Positions 47,788-59,444 of a stretch of 64,000 nt of DNA are shown here, in pieces. The position numbers were made by a program, and so were the translations under genes. Numbering within the stretch: the stretch's first letter is position 1; every line of letters begins with the position of its first letter. A model generated the notes under the pieces. That model did no database searches. It was not told the DNA's origin and worked only from the letters and a program-made list of their open reading frames with translations. Source of the DNA: Cladorhizidae sp. MBARI D1340-BT2 (Eukaryota; Porifera; Demospongiae; Poecilosclerida; Cladorhizidae); the NCBI GenBank assembly GCA_028752905.1, contig JAQNBH010000013.1:18332398-18396397 (forward strand), written 5' to 3'.

Positions 47788-50700
47788 GTCAAGCAAGATC
47801 AGCCATCCTTAATGCAATTGCAGACTATCGTAGGGAAACTTGTGTGGAGTTTATTCCACGATCAAATGAAGATGACTATGTACGAATCTTCCCAGGAAGA
47901 GGGTGAGTAGCAACTACATACCAGTACATAATTTTCAGAGTCGCAGATTTTATTGGGAAATTTTATGTGTGAATGTATTTAATATAAATGCAGTAAAGGT
48001 TATATAAAATAATTTTTGTTTTGTAGATGCTTCTCCTACATTGGCCGAATTGGAGGTCCTCAGGACATGTCCATTGGTAGAGGCTGTGAATACAAGGGCA
48101 TTGTCATGCATGAGATGTTTCATGCCCTAGGGCGCTGGCATGAACAGAGCAGACCAGACAGAGACCAGTTTATTAGAATCCTGACAGATAATATAGAAAA
48201 CGGTCAGTACACCCCTTCACATTGAATTTGGTATTACACTTTTGCTTTTTAACTGCTGCTACTGGTGTTCTTGCAGTTGTTGCTATTATGCTGTTGATTT
48301 CATTGTTGACATTGTGTTCTCAACTGATGTGAAATTTTCATAGATTATGGGATTATTCACTATATTATATATTATAACAAAAATAATTATGATCATTTCC
48401 CTGCATTTTTATTATAGGAACTGAGAGCAACTTTGAAAAAACCAATCCAGCTTTTGTGACTACCCAAGGAGTCCCTTATGACATTAGATCCATCATGCAT
48501 TCTTCTTCTACAGCTTTCAGTCGTAATGATCAACCCACAATCCTACCACTAGATAGCAGGGTCTCACCCAGGTCGCTTGGTCAGAGAAATGGTCTTTCAA
48601 TAATGGACCTCCAACATGTGCAAACACTATACTGTGGAGGTGAGTGTAGAGGTCTTCATTATCTACATATTATTTTGAAATGCACTGATACTGGTTTTGA
48701 TAATTTCTCATTCCCTAAATCATATTGCACCGTGCTTTAAATTACAAATACGAAAATCTCTGATATTCAACATTATAATATTATACTAATTGCAGATCAT
48801 CCCAATAACTAAAGTAATTTTATGTATTGTATCATGAAAACATTATTGTTACACAAAAAAATGTGTTTCCATTTTTTAATAAACCGAATAGAAGTAAGTA
48901 GGTAGAATCTAAGCTTAGTGGTATGATATTGACATTGAAATACTTCCTTAAATAATCTTCAGGTGGTGGGGGATCAACTATTTCTTGGTCTGCATGGTCA
49001 TCCTGGTCTAGCTGCAGCAGGACATGCAATGGTGGCACCAGGTCACGAATTAGGACCTGCAATGGAGGAACCAGTTGTGCAGGCAGCAATATACAGACAC
49101 AACAGTGCAATACTGAACCATGCAATAGTAAGCAATAATGTACAAGCCAGTGTCATAATGATATATACCACATAGGCATTTAGCTATTTATTGCCGTTGC
49201 ATGAAAAGTTCAAAGGGAGAGCTATTGATTCCCAACATCCAGCTTTTAACTTTTTTTAAATGTTATATCTCATTGAATGAGCAAAACATTTCAGAGTATA
49301 CTCCGACAGTACATTATGAATATTCTGTACATCTAGTGCCAACTTTCTGGTCTGTGTGGAGTTCTTGGAGTGACTGTTCTAGTACTTGTGGTGGAGGTAG
49401 ACAGCGAATGAGCAGGGCATGCTTGAATGGCAACATTTGTTCTGGGATATCGTCACAATTTCGCAGTTGCAGCATGCGGAATTGTCCACAACGTAAGTAG
49501 CTGATGGAGGGCTAGCATTTAGGATAAACATGTAGAACACTCTAATAAAGGTAACTTTTTCTGTTTGGTGCTAAACTTAGTTATTCGTGATTATTTACAT
49601 GAAAATATTCTTGACACTGTGAATGGAATCCACTGCACAGCTGTAATTGGTTATCATGATTACATATTTTTCTAAATAGGTCCCGTATGGGCAACTTGGA
49701 GTAGCTGGTCTTCATGCAGTAGAACGTGCCAAGGAGGGTACCAGGAAAAAAGACGTCGGTGTATAAATGGGAATAATTGTCCGGGCAAAAGTGTCAACAG
49801 TACTGAATGTAATACGAAGATCCCCTGTGAGAGTAAGTAAGGCATATATACCAGATGTCATCAACCCAACTACCACACAGCTACATGCACCTATCTGACT
49901 TTACTGCATGGGATTGCCTTAGAAGGCAATGGCTACTGACTAACGATTTTGGTGACTTTGTATTAGTCGAGCTACTATAGATACTCTATTAAAAAATGTT
50001 AACAAAAAATAATATAGTAAAAATAAATGGATATAGAAAAAGCATCATATAATTAGAACTTTGGAGTTTTTGTAATGAAGATTTATGTCTCAATGATAAT
50101 AATGGTTCTAGTCTGATTAATACCCCGTCATATATATGTAATATAGGTAAGATTACATGTGTTTACATTACCATGCAGCTCCAAAACCTAATGGTGAGTG
50201 GAGTTCTTGGACTAAATGTTCGGCCCAATGTGGTGGAGGATCAAGGTACAGAGAGCGTAATTGTGGAGATTACCTGCTCAACTGTCAAACAGAAAAGCTA
50301 TTTTGTAACACCGAAGACTGTGTACCAGAACCTGAACTCAGAGGTATAATACCGAATGTCCTTACCAGCTATATCTTAGCCAGAAATTTGTCTCTTTATA
50401 CAGAAGTAGTACTCCAATCTATTTAATTGACCATATTATATTATATAAACCATTCCAAAATATAATTTCATATTTGTACAGGGCTGAGGTACCGAGGTTG
50501 TTGGTATCTGAATGTTAATACTCATAGACTTGGCTCATTTGAAAATACGGCTCCTGAGCTTGAAGATGATGCAAGCCAAAGGATTAGGCCAGTCAGCAAA
50601 TGTGGGAACAGAATCCAGACGAGAGGCTATGATTACTTTGGTGTAACAGTAGGGATGTGTCTGTCGGGCTCCAACAACCTCACGGACTATCAGTACTATG

Positions 50701-50936
50701 CCTCTTCTTTCTGTCGAGATGTAAAGGGAGCTTACACTGAGAGATATGGAGGATGGTTCGTGATGGATGTTTACCAGATTATGGATCCAGTCAGCTTCAG
50801 TGATTCAATCGCTGAGCTGAATGGCCCTAATGCCACCACAGGTGGTATTGATGTGATGACCACTGGATCAGGCCATGCACTCACTTATAATCTTGCTTTG
50901 CTTGTCTCGTCTATTTTGGCGTTGTGCTGGCCATAG
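47788..50936 (+). pseudogene. Gene C exons 3-10: astacin-TSP1, all exons open
   Basis: Exons 47788-47902, 48027-48202, 48418-48639, 48963-49127, 49337-49492, 49680-49832, 50179-50343 and 50482-50936 match exons 3-10 of gene A in order, phase and nearly in length, all with GT-AG borders. The zinc motif [19 protein letters not shown] is intact. The Met-turn reads SIMHS, so the tyrosine that contacts zinc in astacins is serine. Four TSP1 repeats keep their cysteines. In the last exon one base is missing in the hydrophobic tail, so it ends LALCWP, five residues early. Amino-acid divergence from gene A is substantial, yet there is no stop before the end. Because exons 1-2 are broken, a full product is unlikely unless another promoter and start are used. 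Confidence 0.75.
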
Positions 50937-50997
50937 CAGTAATGTGATGGATATTTTGAAGCTCACAAATGAAAGCACTTGGACACTCAACTCAATT

Positions 50998-51003
50998 AAT
51001 AAA
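50998..51003 (+). terminator. Poly(A) signal of gene C
   Basis: AATAAA 62 bases after the stop codon of gene C, a usual distance for cleavage and polyadenylation. Confidence 0.5.
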
Positions 51004-51930
51004 CAATTGATAATGTGATGTGCCTTTTTATTTATACTGTTAAAGTATCGAATGTATTCCCTCCCCGGCCCCCTTAGTTATACAAACAACATCTACAACA
51101 ACAATAACCACAACTTAATAATAAGAAAGAAAATAAACTATATATACTATTATTTTTATTGGGGAATACAGTCACACTTCCTACATTTGGTTTGACCCCT
51201 ATTATAAAGTGAAATAGATTAAACACACAAATTCTAAGTGCAGACCCCTCCTAAACCTCCCACTAGACCATCCCTACAAGACTTTATTTTTAATACACAC
51301 AGCATAGAAAGCAATAAGATCAAAACTGCAATTTCTCATGCACCTCTCCATATTCTTGCTACAATCATAAGCAATAAAATCCTACAACCTGTCTATAACT
51401 TATATTGTATAGACCTCAGGTTAATGATTCTTTTTGATGTTGATCAAATGATACCCACAGATTTAATAACATTGAACTACTTACCATGGAAATCAAGTGG
51501 CCATGCACAGTAGTCCTTGGAGTTGCCTACACTCCTCCTGGTGTGTTGGTTACAGGGAGCATCCTGACAACTGCCTCTGACACCTCTGGAAAAGGAGGAA
51601 CAACCTGCACTCACCTGATTACTCACCTACATCAGAATATGTAAAACCACAGAGATCAGAGAAGACAGACTACCCACAAACCACTACGTGTACTGTGATA
51701 GAATCTATAAAAGAGAAGAACAGCAAAGAGAAAAAGAGAACAAAGAAAGAAAGAAAGCGAACAATTAAGAAAGACAATTAAGACTGAGTAAGTCTATCAT
51801 CGAACGAGATAGATTACTAGTGATATTGTGCTTATTGATATATGTTTTTAATGTGCATTTGAGCCATTGTTTTATTGTTCTTTAATTCTTAACAAGCTCT
51901 AGTGAGGGAGTGAGGTTAGTGGTATTGGTA
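51004..51930. other. Non-coding stretch after gene C
   Basis: No coding domain recognised. A purine-rich tract lies at 51715-51780. Confidence 0.4.
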
Positions 51931-51939
51931 TTTACCAAG

Positions 51940-52210
51940 GTCTTGAGGGCAAGAGGTGTGGTGCATCTAGGTTCTCAGACAAGGGTTTGGCATCATCAGA
52001 AACTGCTAGTGGCTTATAAGAGGTCACAGGGAGAGAGTTTCTGACAGTTGGACACTTACCATGTGGAACTGATTGTGTAAGTGATCCAGTCATCTTTGCA
52101 GATTTCAGTCTTCCTGACATCAATTGGCAGACTCTAACTGTCCTTATTGATCCCACATTTTCTTTGACTTTGTGTATGAAAATATGTTGTTGAAAGTATT
52201 GTCATATGAG
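51940..52210 (+). mobile_element. LINE endonuclease fragment
   Basis: At about 52085-52130 the forward strand reads DPVIFADFSLPDINW, which matches the G-D-F-N-x-P-x-I-x-W block of the APE-type endonuclease of non-LTR retrotransposons. Flanking frames are broken, and no reverse transcriptase follows, so only a short relic remains. Confidence 0.4.
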
Positions 52211-53060
52211 TAAACTTATGAGGAAACCAACTGATACAGTTCATGGTTCACAAAATATGCAGCTGCTTGCTGAATTGGCTCAGCTAAACTTGATATTAAA
52301 TTTTTAAGTGCTAGTTTATGACATTGAAAACCCTGTGCCAAATCTTTTGAGTGTTTGTCATAAGTCTATATAGATACTTACTTCCTTTTGTTTGATCCCA
52401 ATTTTAAAATCAAGAAGAAAATGCTTGAAGTTCTAAAACTCATTTTCGCATCTTCCTAATAACGAGTCATCCAATTTCATAATGCTACTTAGAGTATACT
52501 CTAATCCTTGTGTAGGTAATAAACCAGTAGTCGCCCCAAAATATTAAAACCATGAAATTAATTAATTTTTTTTGAGGAATGCTACCCACTCTTCCTGGTG
52601 TCAGAACGGTTGTCCACATGGACTGAAGGAGGGGAGGGGTTGGATGATGTGTGTGTGTTTATGGGGGGTGGAGAGGGGCGGATAGTAGTTGGGAGAGACA
52701 AACTCTCTCATCGATCAGGCCTTTTATGCCAAAGTCAATTAGCACCTGGGAGTACAAGTGTTGCCAAAAGTGGACCTATTCTGCAACATTTGGACCGTGT
52801 CTATTAGAAAACTTGCTGGAGGGTTCCCTGAAATCTAGGAAGTATTCCGTAGCCCTCATAACAGTTAGTCGTGTTGTAATAGAAGCTTATTACTAACATA
52901 GTTAGGATTTATAAGTCTTAAAGGCATGTAAGTCTTTGGAAGTTTAAAGGCATGTAAAGTCCCTGCAAGCAATTCTTGGACTGGATGAAGGATGTGCTTA
53001 CCATCATTTTCAAGATGAGTTTGTACATAATGTGGCTCTACATACAATTTTAAGTTGTGG
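52211..53060. other. Unassigned non-coding stretch
   Basis: G-rich tracts occur at 52625-52685. No coding domain recognised. Confidence 0.4.
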
Positions 53061-53065
53061 ACAGT

Positions 53066-54540
53066 CCTCTCTTTTTTTCCCTTTTTTAAATTTTTTATTT
53101 TTTTAAATTTTTTTCCCCACAACAATACTCAATACATAATGATAACAAAGTGATAATAAAGTTATAGTGTTTATAATGCTGATAGGCGGCTTTCAACCAT
53201 GCCCAGTTCAATGCTGGCATCAGGGACACGGTGGAAGGTGGAGCGGCTTCCTCTGATGCACATCACTGCTGATCGGAGCAGGGAAAAGGCCAGCTTACAT
53301 CTCATCCATGCCAGAGTCGAGTTGTATGTTGAGCCAATCTTGGCTGCAACAAGATCAGCTAACCGTTTGTAGAAAGCTGTTGCTTCCTTGCCCATACCTC
53401 CTGTAGTAGCAAAAACAAGTGGTGTGAAAGATGCCATTTCCACCTGCCGTACTCTGTCACCATACTCCCTCTTCTTTATCAGCTCGTGTCTTCTGTACAT
53501 GGCTGGGATGTTGACATTTCTGTAGCTCGGGTGAAATACCCTAACATCCAAAAATGCACATTGCTGTCGTCCACAAAACCCCCTCATTCGTAGATCAGCC
53601 CTGGCATCATCAACTCTGTTGGCTGATAGTGGGAAGATGGTCTCTCCTGTAAGTGGTTGAAGTACCGGCTCTTTCTCCACATCATGGCAAACTTCACTCA
53701 GCCAATTTGCTGTGAGATTACGAATTTCGTTGTGTCTAATGGTGGGTAAGCCACCGTGATGGCAAGTCATGGCATGGTCAACAGAGAATATTCTGCCACA
53801 GACGCAATATTGTGGAATATTTTTTAATGTCCACACCAACCATACCTCACATTCAGTGCATCGTGGAATTCACCTTTGTTCAAGTTGAACCCTTGGTCTT
53901 TGATTGGTTAGGCTGTCAGCCAGATTGATGCACACTTTTCCTAGGCTAAATCCATTGCTCTCTTAAGTGATTGAGGAAGCTTCGCACCTAATATTATAGC
54001 TTTGGTTTCATTACATTCACGATTTTTGCGATGAAGCAAAGACTTGATTGGCTGTAGTTCAGGCATGTCGTGATTGTTGGTCTGGTTTGTTATCATCTCC
54101 GTGAACTGCTTACTATTTTTTTTTGAGTTTGAAAATTCTTTTCCTGCAATGGCTGTTGGGTTTGTGATGTTTAAACCTCCAAGTCGGGCAGGGAGTGAAA
54201 GTAGTTCTCTTTCCTCTTGAGAGCATGGTTTACGCCCTGGAATAAACTGCTGATGTATGGCATTTTCCAGTGGTAAAAAAAGAGTGCTAGTATTTTCAAT
54301 CGTTCTCATAACATATCTCCATCTGCCAACAAGCCCATGAACAAATGCTGCATATGCTGCATGTGGTTGTGATTGTGCAAGCTTAGAAAGAGAGGTAATC
54401 TCTGTCATCCATTTTTCAACCTTTCCAGCAACGTATTCTTCTGCAAAAGTGGACGTACCGATCGCAGCCCCTAGGCGTCTCTGGCCTTGTGTTGTTAAAT
54501 AATTTTTTGGCTTCATCAGTTAAAAAAAAAATTCTTGCTC
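53066..54540 (-). mobile_element. 5'-truncated non-LTR retrotransposon, C-terminal part
   Basis: Two reverse-strand frames, 53941-54516 (191 codons) and 53171-53839 (222 codons), make up the end of a retroelement polyprotein. The first has LGAAIGTSTFAEEYVAGKVE, PHAAYAAFVHGLVGRW and LPARLGGLNITNP, a segment that normally follows reverse transcriptase. The second has a CxC-x7-H-x3-C zinc motif (CVCGRIFSVDHAMTC), GGLPTIRHNEIRNLTANWL, then DDARADLRMRGF and AFLDVRVFHP, and SLLRSAVMCIRGSRS. Asp and DVR after a hydrophobic strand suggest a PD-(D/E)XK-type endonuclease as in early-branching LINEs, which is my inference. A frameshift lies between the frames near 53850-53940. The reverse transcriptase is missing. 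An A-rich tail on the reverse strand (53066-53118) marks the 3' end. Confidence 0.65.
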
Positions 54541-57500
54541 AATCCCACATCTCAGTCTATATACAACATTTCCAGAAAGCAACCTCCCAAGAATACTTTT
54601 ATCAGTAATTGATTCACTACACACACTACATCCTAATTCCATGAAGAACTTTGCATCAATGTATTGTTTATATCTATAGAGCTATAATGGACCTGTCTAG
54701 TAAAAAGTGTGTTGATGCATATGTGAGACTGACTGTGTGTGTGTCCATGTGCGCCTTAAAGACTCAGCTGCCTTTGGACTTATCCACACATGTAGCACAT
54801 AATTGGAAACTCTTGACTAGACCAAACTGTTAATGCATTGGCTGAGTATCCTTAAATTGACCATAATGTACAACATTGCAACTCAGTGGCAACCCTGTAT
54901 CTACCCCTAGTTGGGATTGGCTGTTTAAGGATGAAGATATAGAGTGACTATAGTGCATCACGTACAAGCTCAAAAACTCCTTTCTGAATGGAGATAGTGG
55001 GGAGGGGTGGGTGGGAGGGGGGGCATGTAAAGTATTATAGGAGAGACCAAGTTTAGTTGTTTCAGCACTTTCCTGTGGCTTTCCAGAGTGGCAATGTTAT
55101 GTACATCATGAAAACTATTTCTACCTCTAGAGTCATAATTACGTTTAATAATATTTTACATTTATTCAATATGCATGTCCTCCCCCTTCCAAATATTCCC
55201 ATCAAGAATGTTTAAATATGCATAAGGACATGAAGAAAATTAGTACAACAAAAATGGGTGGCCGTCACCAAAACTCACTTCCATTTAGTTGACTATGTAT
55301 ATACAATTACCCTCCTTGCCTGAATTTATAGGGTCATGCTTCATCAATTGGCCTGTTCATTATTAACATAAATATAGTCTGGCGAATAGCTGTGATACTT
55401 TTTTGATGAGGCATCTCACTTATTTATGTTTTGTTCAGTACATAGCTTCTAGACCTTGCAGTTAAAAGTACACTAATAGTTACTCTTCTATTCATACTCT
55501 ATCACCAAAGTTAACAAGAACAAGGCTTTGTGCACACATGTAGCTACTATATGCTTGGCCCCAAAATGGAACGCTTAGTTTGTGGACAGACAATTTATAG
55601 CACACAAGCAACAAGAGGTGTGTGTTAGGTAGAGGGATTTGGGAAAGTCTTTCAGGGAATTCAGATGAGCTTCCATCTATCCCTTAATACTTTTACACTC
55701 AGTACTGTTTATGATCACATTCACATGTTCAACACAATCTAATTTCCGTGTTGCATAAACTACATGCAAACAGTCAAATTGTGATTATAATTATGCCAAC
55801 ATTGACCATGCAACAGCACAAAATAGTAATGATTAGATTTCACGCATTGCAATAGCCACAACAATAATGATGCAGTGTCAAACACAAGATATATTGGGTA
55901 ATTTTTTAACCACCAAAACAGAGATATAATTATAATAGGCTATACTTCCCTGCAACACTTGCTAAGATTTATACCCTTTGCTGCACTCACACTTTGTTCG
56001 TGTTGTTGTGAAAGGTCTGCATCTCCACTTCATTTTATCTACAGCCATGTTTACATTAACATTTAAAAACCCAGTTCCATTTGTAAATCCACTCATTGAA
56101 GTGTGTTAACTACAAGGTTTTGAATCTGGATTGAAAGTGTTTACATATAATTTAAACATGGGTCATGTAAACACAGCTAAATTTTTATATTATTATGCAT
56201 ATTCTGCCAGTCTTGGTACCAATTACCCTCAAAATTAAGCCGATGGAAAGTATTGTGAAAGTTGAGAGTTTAATTGGTGAAAGTTATGTTTCGAATATTG
56301 CTCTGCAGCTTATGGGACGCTTCTAAGTAATCCTGTAGGCCACAGACATTTTGCGCATTAAGAATGGTGAAATGTACAATTTTTTAGGCTACAGAGAGAA
56401 TTTTCTCCCAGTAACATGCTAAACACCATCTATTAATCCAGTATAATGGAGGTATTTATTTTCCCCAATAGCATAATAGAATCAGGCCTACAACTGATGA
56501 ATGTAGATAGTGCTGCTTGTTACAATCATGGATAACTTTTCCAGAAAAATTATGGTTATGCACAGTTTTTAATTCATCCTAGTTTACTATTGATAGTCTC
56601 CAATGCATTCAACTATATTTTTGTTCATGTCATGGACAGCAACTTCTTCCTTCACTAATTTCGGTCAAGTAAGCAGCTTTTTTAAACTCTGTTTATGCCT
56701 ATAATTTAATAATACTTCTAGGTTTACTGTTGCTGACTTAAAAATATAATATTAAATAAAAATAAAAACATGATTAGTAGAAAGTATTATTGAAGTGAGA
56801 TATTTATTTACCATGGTAATAATGCTCAATTTCAATTTTATGAGACTAACTCCATAGACACACACTGGAGCAACATTACACTTGGAGAGTGAGTAGGCTT
56901 AATGTTGTACAAGGCTAATGCAATCCTATGTGAAGCATAAAGCCCTCTATGTGAACATATGTACTCATCTGCTTTTGTTAGTGCATTTTTCTGCTATGTA
57001 TTGAACATCTAACCTAGAGCTACATCAGTCCTGATCAAGGGTAACAAGAAGAAAAAAACACCATACAACTGCCACTTTAAGAATCCTCCAACCTAATTGT
57101 ACTTGTCCACCATATATTTCTAATTCTCATAATTTTGCTCTCACTTCACTACATTAGTTGGTAGCCAATGATCAACCATTTTATGTCCAAACTACATTCA
57201 TCATAGCTGGTGTAAACCAGTAGACTCTCACTGACCCTATGTGTGGCATTTGGCATAAACTAAATTCTAGAGCACACATTCTCCAATAATTATATAGACT
57301 ATCCCATACAGCTGTGACCAAAAATTTAAGTGGATTTTATTTCATGGATATTCACATTTCGAGGTTAAACATTCAAGAAAGCCCTCTCTAGTTTACCTAT
57401 GTTAGTTACTGTTCATTCACATATCAAGTTTCATGGATCAGAAAAGAATACAAAAAGGAGAAAATTAATTATATACACTATAACGAGCTAACCAAATTGA

Positions 57501-57820
57501 AGAAAGTTAGCTGCAAGAGTTTGGTTGTTCCCTTCTCAGTAAATGATTACTGATCAACCAAACCATTTTCAAAAATTCTGAATCATTGCCTTCCTGATTA
57601 CTTCAAAAATCATCAGCAGTAAGTAAATTATAACTACTTCTGGCCCCAATGCAATTAAGGTTCAGACCACATATTGATCTTAGGTTCAGCATGTACATCG
57701 CATTGGAGCGCACAGCTCGTGCTGTGAAACCAAAGTCAAACTGTTGCCTATCAAGGCTATCTAACCTCAAAGTGTCATTGCATTCTACAATATGCAAAAG
57801 GCTAAAAAATGGGTAGTAAT
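54541..57820. other. Long stretch without recognisable genes
   Basis: About 3.3 kb with only short open frames and no domain. It contains a G-run cluster at 54999-55023 and AT-rich tracts. It has no match to other units in the window. Confidence 0.45.
54999..55023 (+). other. Possible G-quadruplex tract
   Basis: GGGGAGGGGTGGGTGGGAGG followed by more G satisfies the G3+N1-7 pattern four times. Confidence 0.4.
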
Positions 57821-57826
57821 TATTAT

Positions 57827-58268
57827 AACCATTACTACTATTATTATTACTATTATTATTTATTATTACTATTATTATTACTATTATTATTACTATTATT
57901 ATTACTATTATTATTACTATTATTATTACTATTATTATTATTACTATTATTATTACTATTATTATTACTATTATTATTACTATTATTATTATTACTATTA
58001 TTATTACTATTATTATTACTATAATTTTTACTATTATTATTACTATTATTATTACTATTATTATTACTATTGTTATTACTATTATTTTTACTATTATTAT
58101 TACTATTATTATTTACTATTATTATTACTATTATTATTACTATTATTATTACTATTATTATTACTATTATTATTACTATTATTATTACTATTATTATTAC
58201 TATTATTATTACTATTATTATTACTATTATTATTATTACTATTATTATTATTACTATTATTATTACAA
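57827..58268. repeat. (TATTATTATTAC)n microsatellite, first array
   Basis: A 12-bp unit repeats for about 440 bases with few interruptions. It opens long spurious frames of Tyr or Leu/Ile. Confidence 0.95.
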
Positions 58269-58299
58269 TTTTTTTATTTAATTTTTTTAATTTTATTTA

Positions 58300-58326
58300 A
58301 TTAATTTATATATATAAATATATATT

Positions 58327-58361
<35 letters not shown>
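58300..58361. repeat. (TA)n tract
   Basis: Mostly alternating T and A between two larger microsatellites. Confidence 0.85.
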
Positions 58362-58363
<2 letters not shown>

Positions 58364-58394
58364 TATTGCCCTATATATAACTACCAATAAAGAA

Positions 58395-58738
58395 CTAGCT
58401 AGCTAATTTAAGTAAGAAATAGTCATCACTAGTATACTGACAAGTTCCTAACACCGCTGCAGTGTTCCCACGCTGGATCGCAATGGAAATTCTCTGGAGG
58501 AGAAAATGATGGGAACGTGGTTCGTCGCACTTTGCTTTGAGATGGCCACCTAACTCCCGAAGGAACAAAGATGCCTCCCATCCAAACACTTCAGTGGTCT
58601 CTATCCCAATTGGGACAAAGAAATGTGTAGCAACAATGTTTCCGTATTTTTCCTTTTTCAGGGACTCGGCTCTGTTTGCCACTGCCCCAGGACCTTCGTG
58701 TAATAAGTTGGCATACGATGGAGCAAAGTTGTCCTTTT
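58395..58738 (-). mobile_element. Retroelement C-terminal fragment between two microsatellites
   Basis: Reverse-strand frame reads KDNFAPSYANLLHEGPGAVA, KKEKYGNIVATHFFVPIGIE, FLRELGGHLKAKCDEPRSHH and LQRISIAIQRGNTAAVLGT. This pattern (APSY, FxPxxIET, LQRISxAxQRGN) is familiar from the C-termini of retroelement polyproteins in invertebrates. The 5' end is cut exactly where the microsatellite at 58738 begins. I am fairly sure of the class but not of the clade. Confidence 0.55.
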
Positions 58739-59260
58739 TACTATTATTATTACTATTATTATTACTATTATTATTACTATTATTATTACTATTATTATTA
58801 CTATTATTATTACTATTATTATTTACTATTATTATTACTATTATATATTATTACTATTATTATTACTATTATTATTACTATTATTATTACTATTATTATT
58901 ACTATTATTATTACTATTATTATTACTATTATTATTACTATTATTATTACTATTATTATTACTATTATTATTACTATTATTATTACTATTATTATCACTA
59001 TTATTATCACTATTATTATTACTATTATTATTACTGTTATTATTACAGTTATTATTACTGTTATTATTACTGTTATTATTACTGTTATTATTACTGTTGT
59101 TATTACTGTTGTTATTACTATTGTTGTTGTTGTTGTTGTTGTTATTATTGTTGTTGTTATTGTTGTTGTTGTTGTTATTGTTGTTATTATTGTTGTTGTT
59201 ATTATTGTTGTTGTTCTTATTTTTGTTGTTGTTGTTATTATTATTATTATATTATATTTA
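58738..59260. repeat. (TATTATTATTAC)n microsatellite, second array
   Basis: The same 12-bp unit continues for about 360 bases, then changes stepwise to TTATTACTG and TTGTTGTTG units. The gradual change suggests slippage and point mutation. Confidence 0.95.
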
Positions 59261-59444
59261 TTCTATATTATTTTTGTTTTGGTATTTATATGTTTCTATT
59301 AGCTATTATTATTATTTTCTTTATGGTATTTTTGCCACATCCTGTTCACATGCTGGCCATGTGTGCCAGGTTGTAGTTTGTATTATGTGGTGGATAACTT
59401 GCTACAGGTATATAACAAGGTCACGTAAGTCATCATTATTCCTG

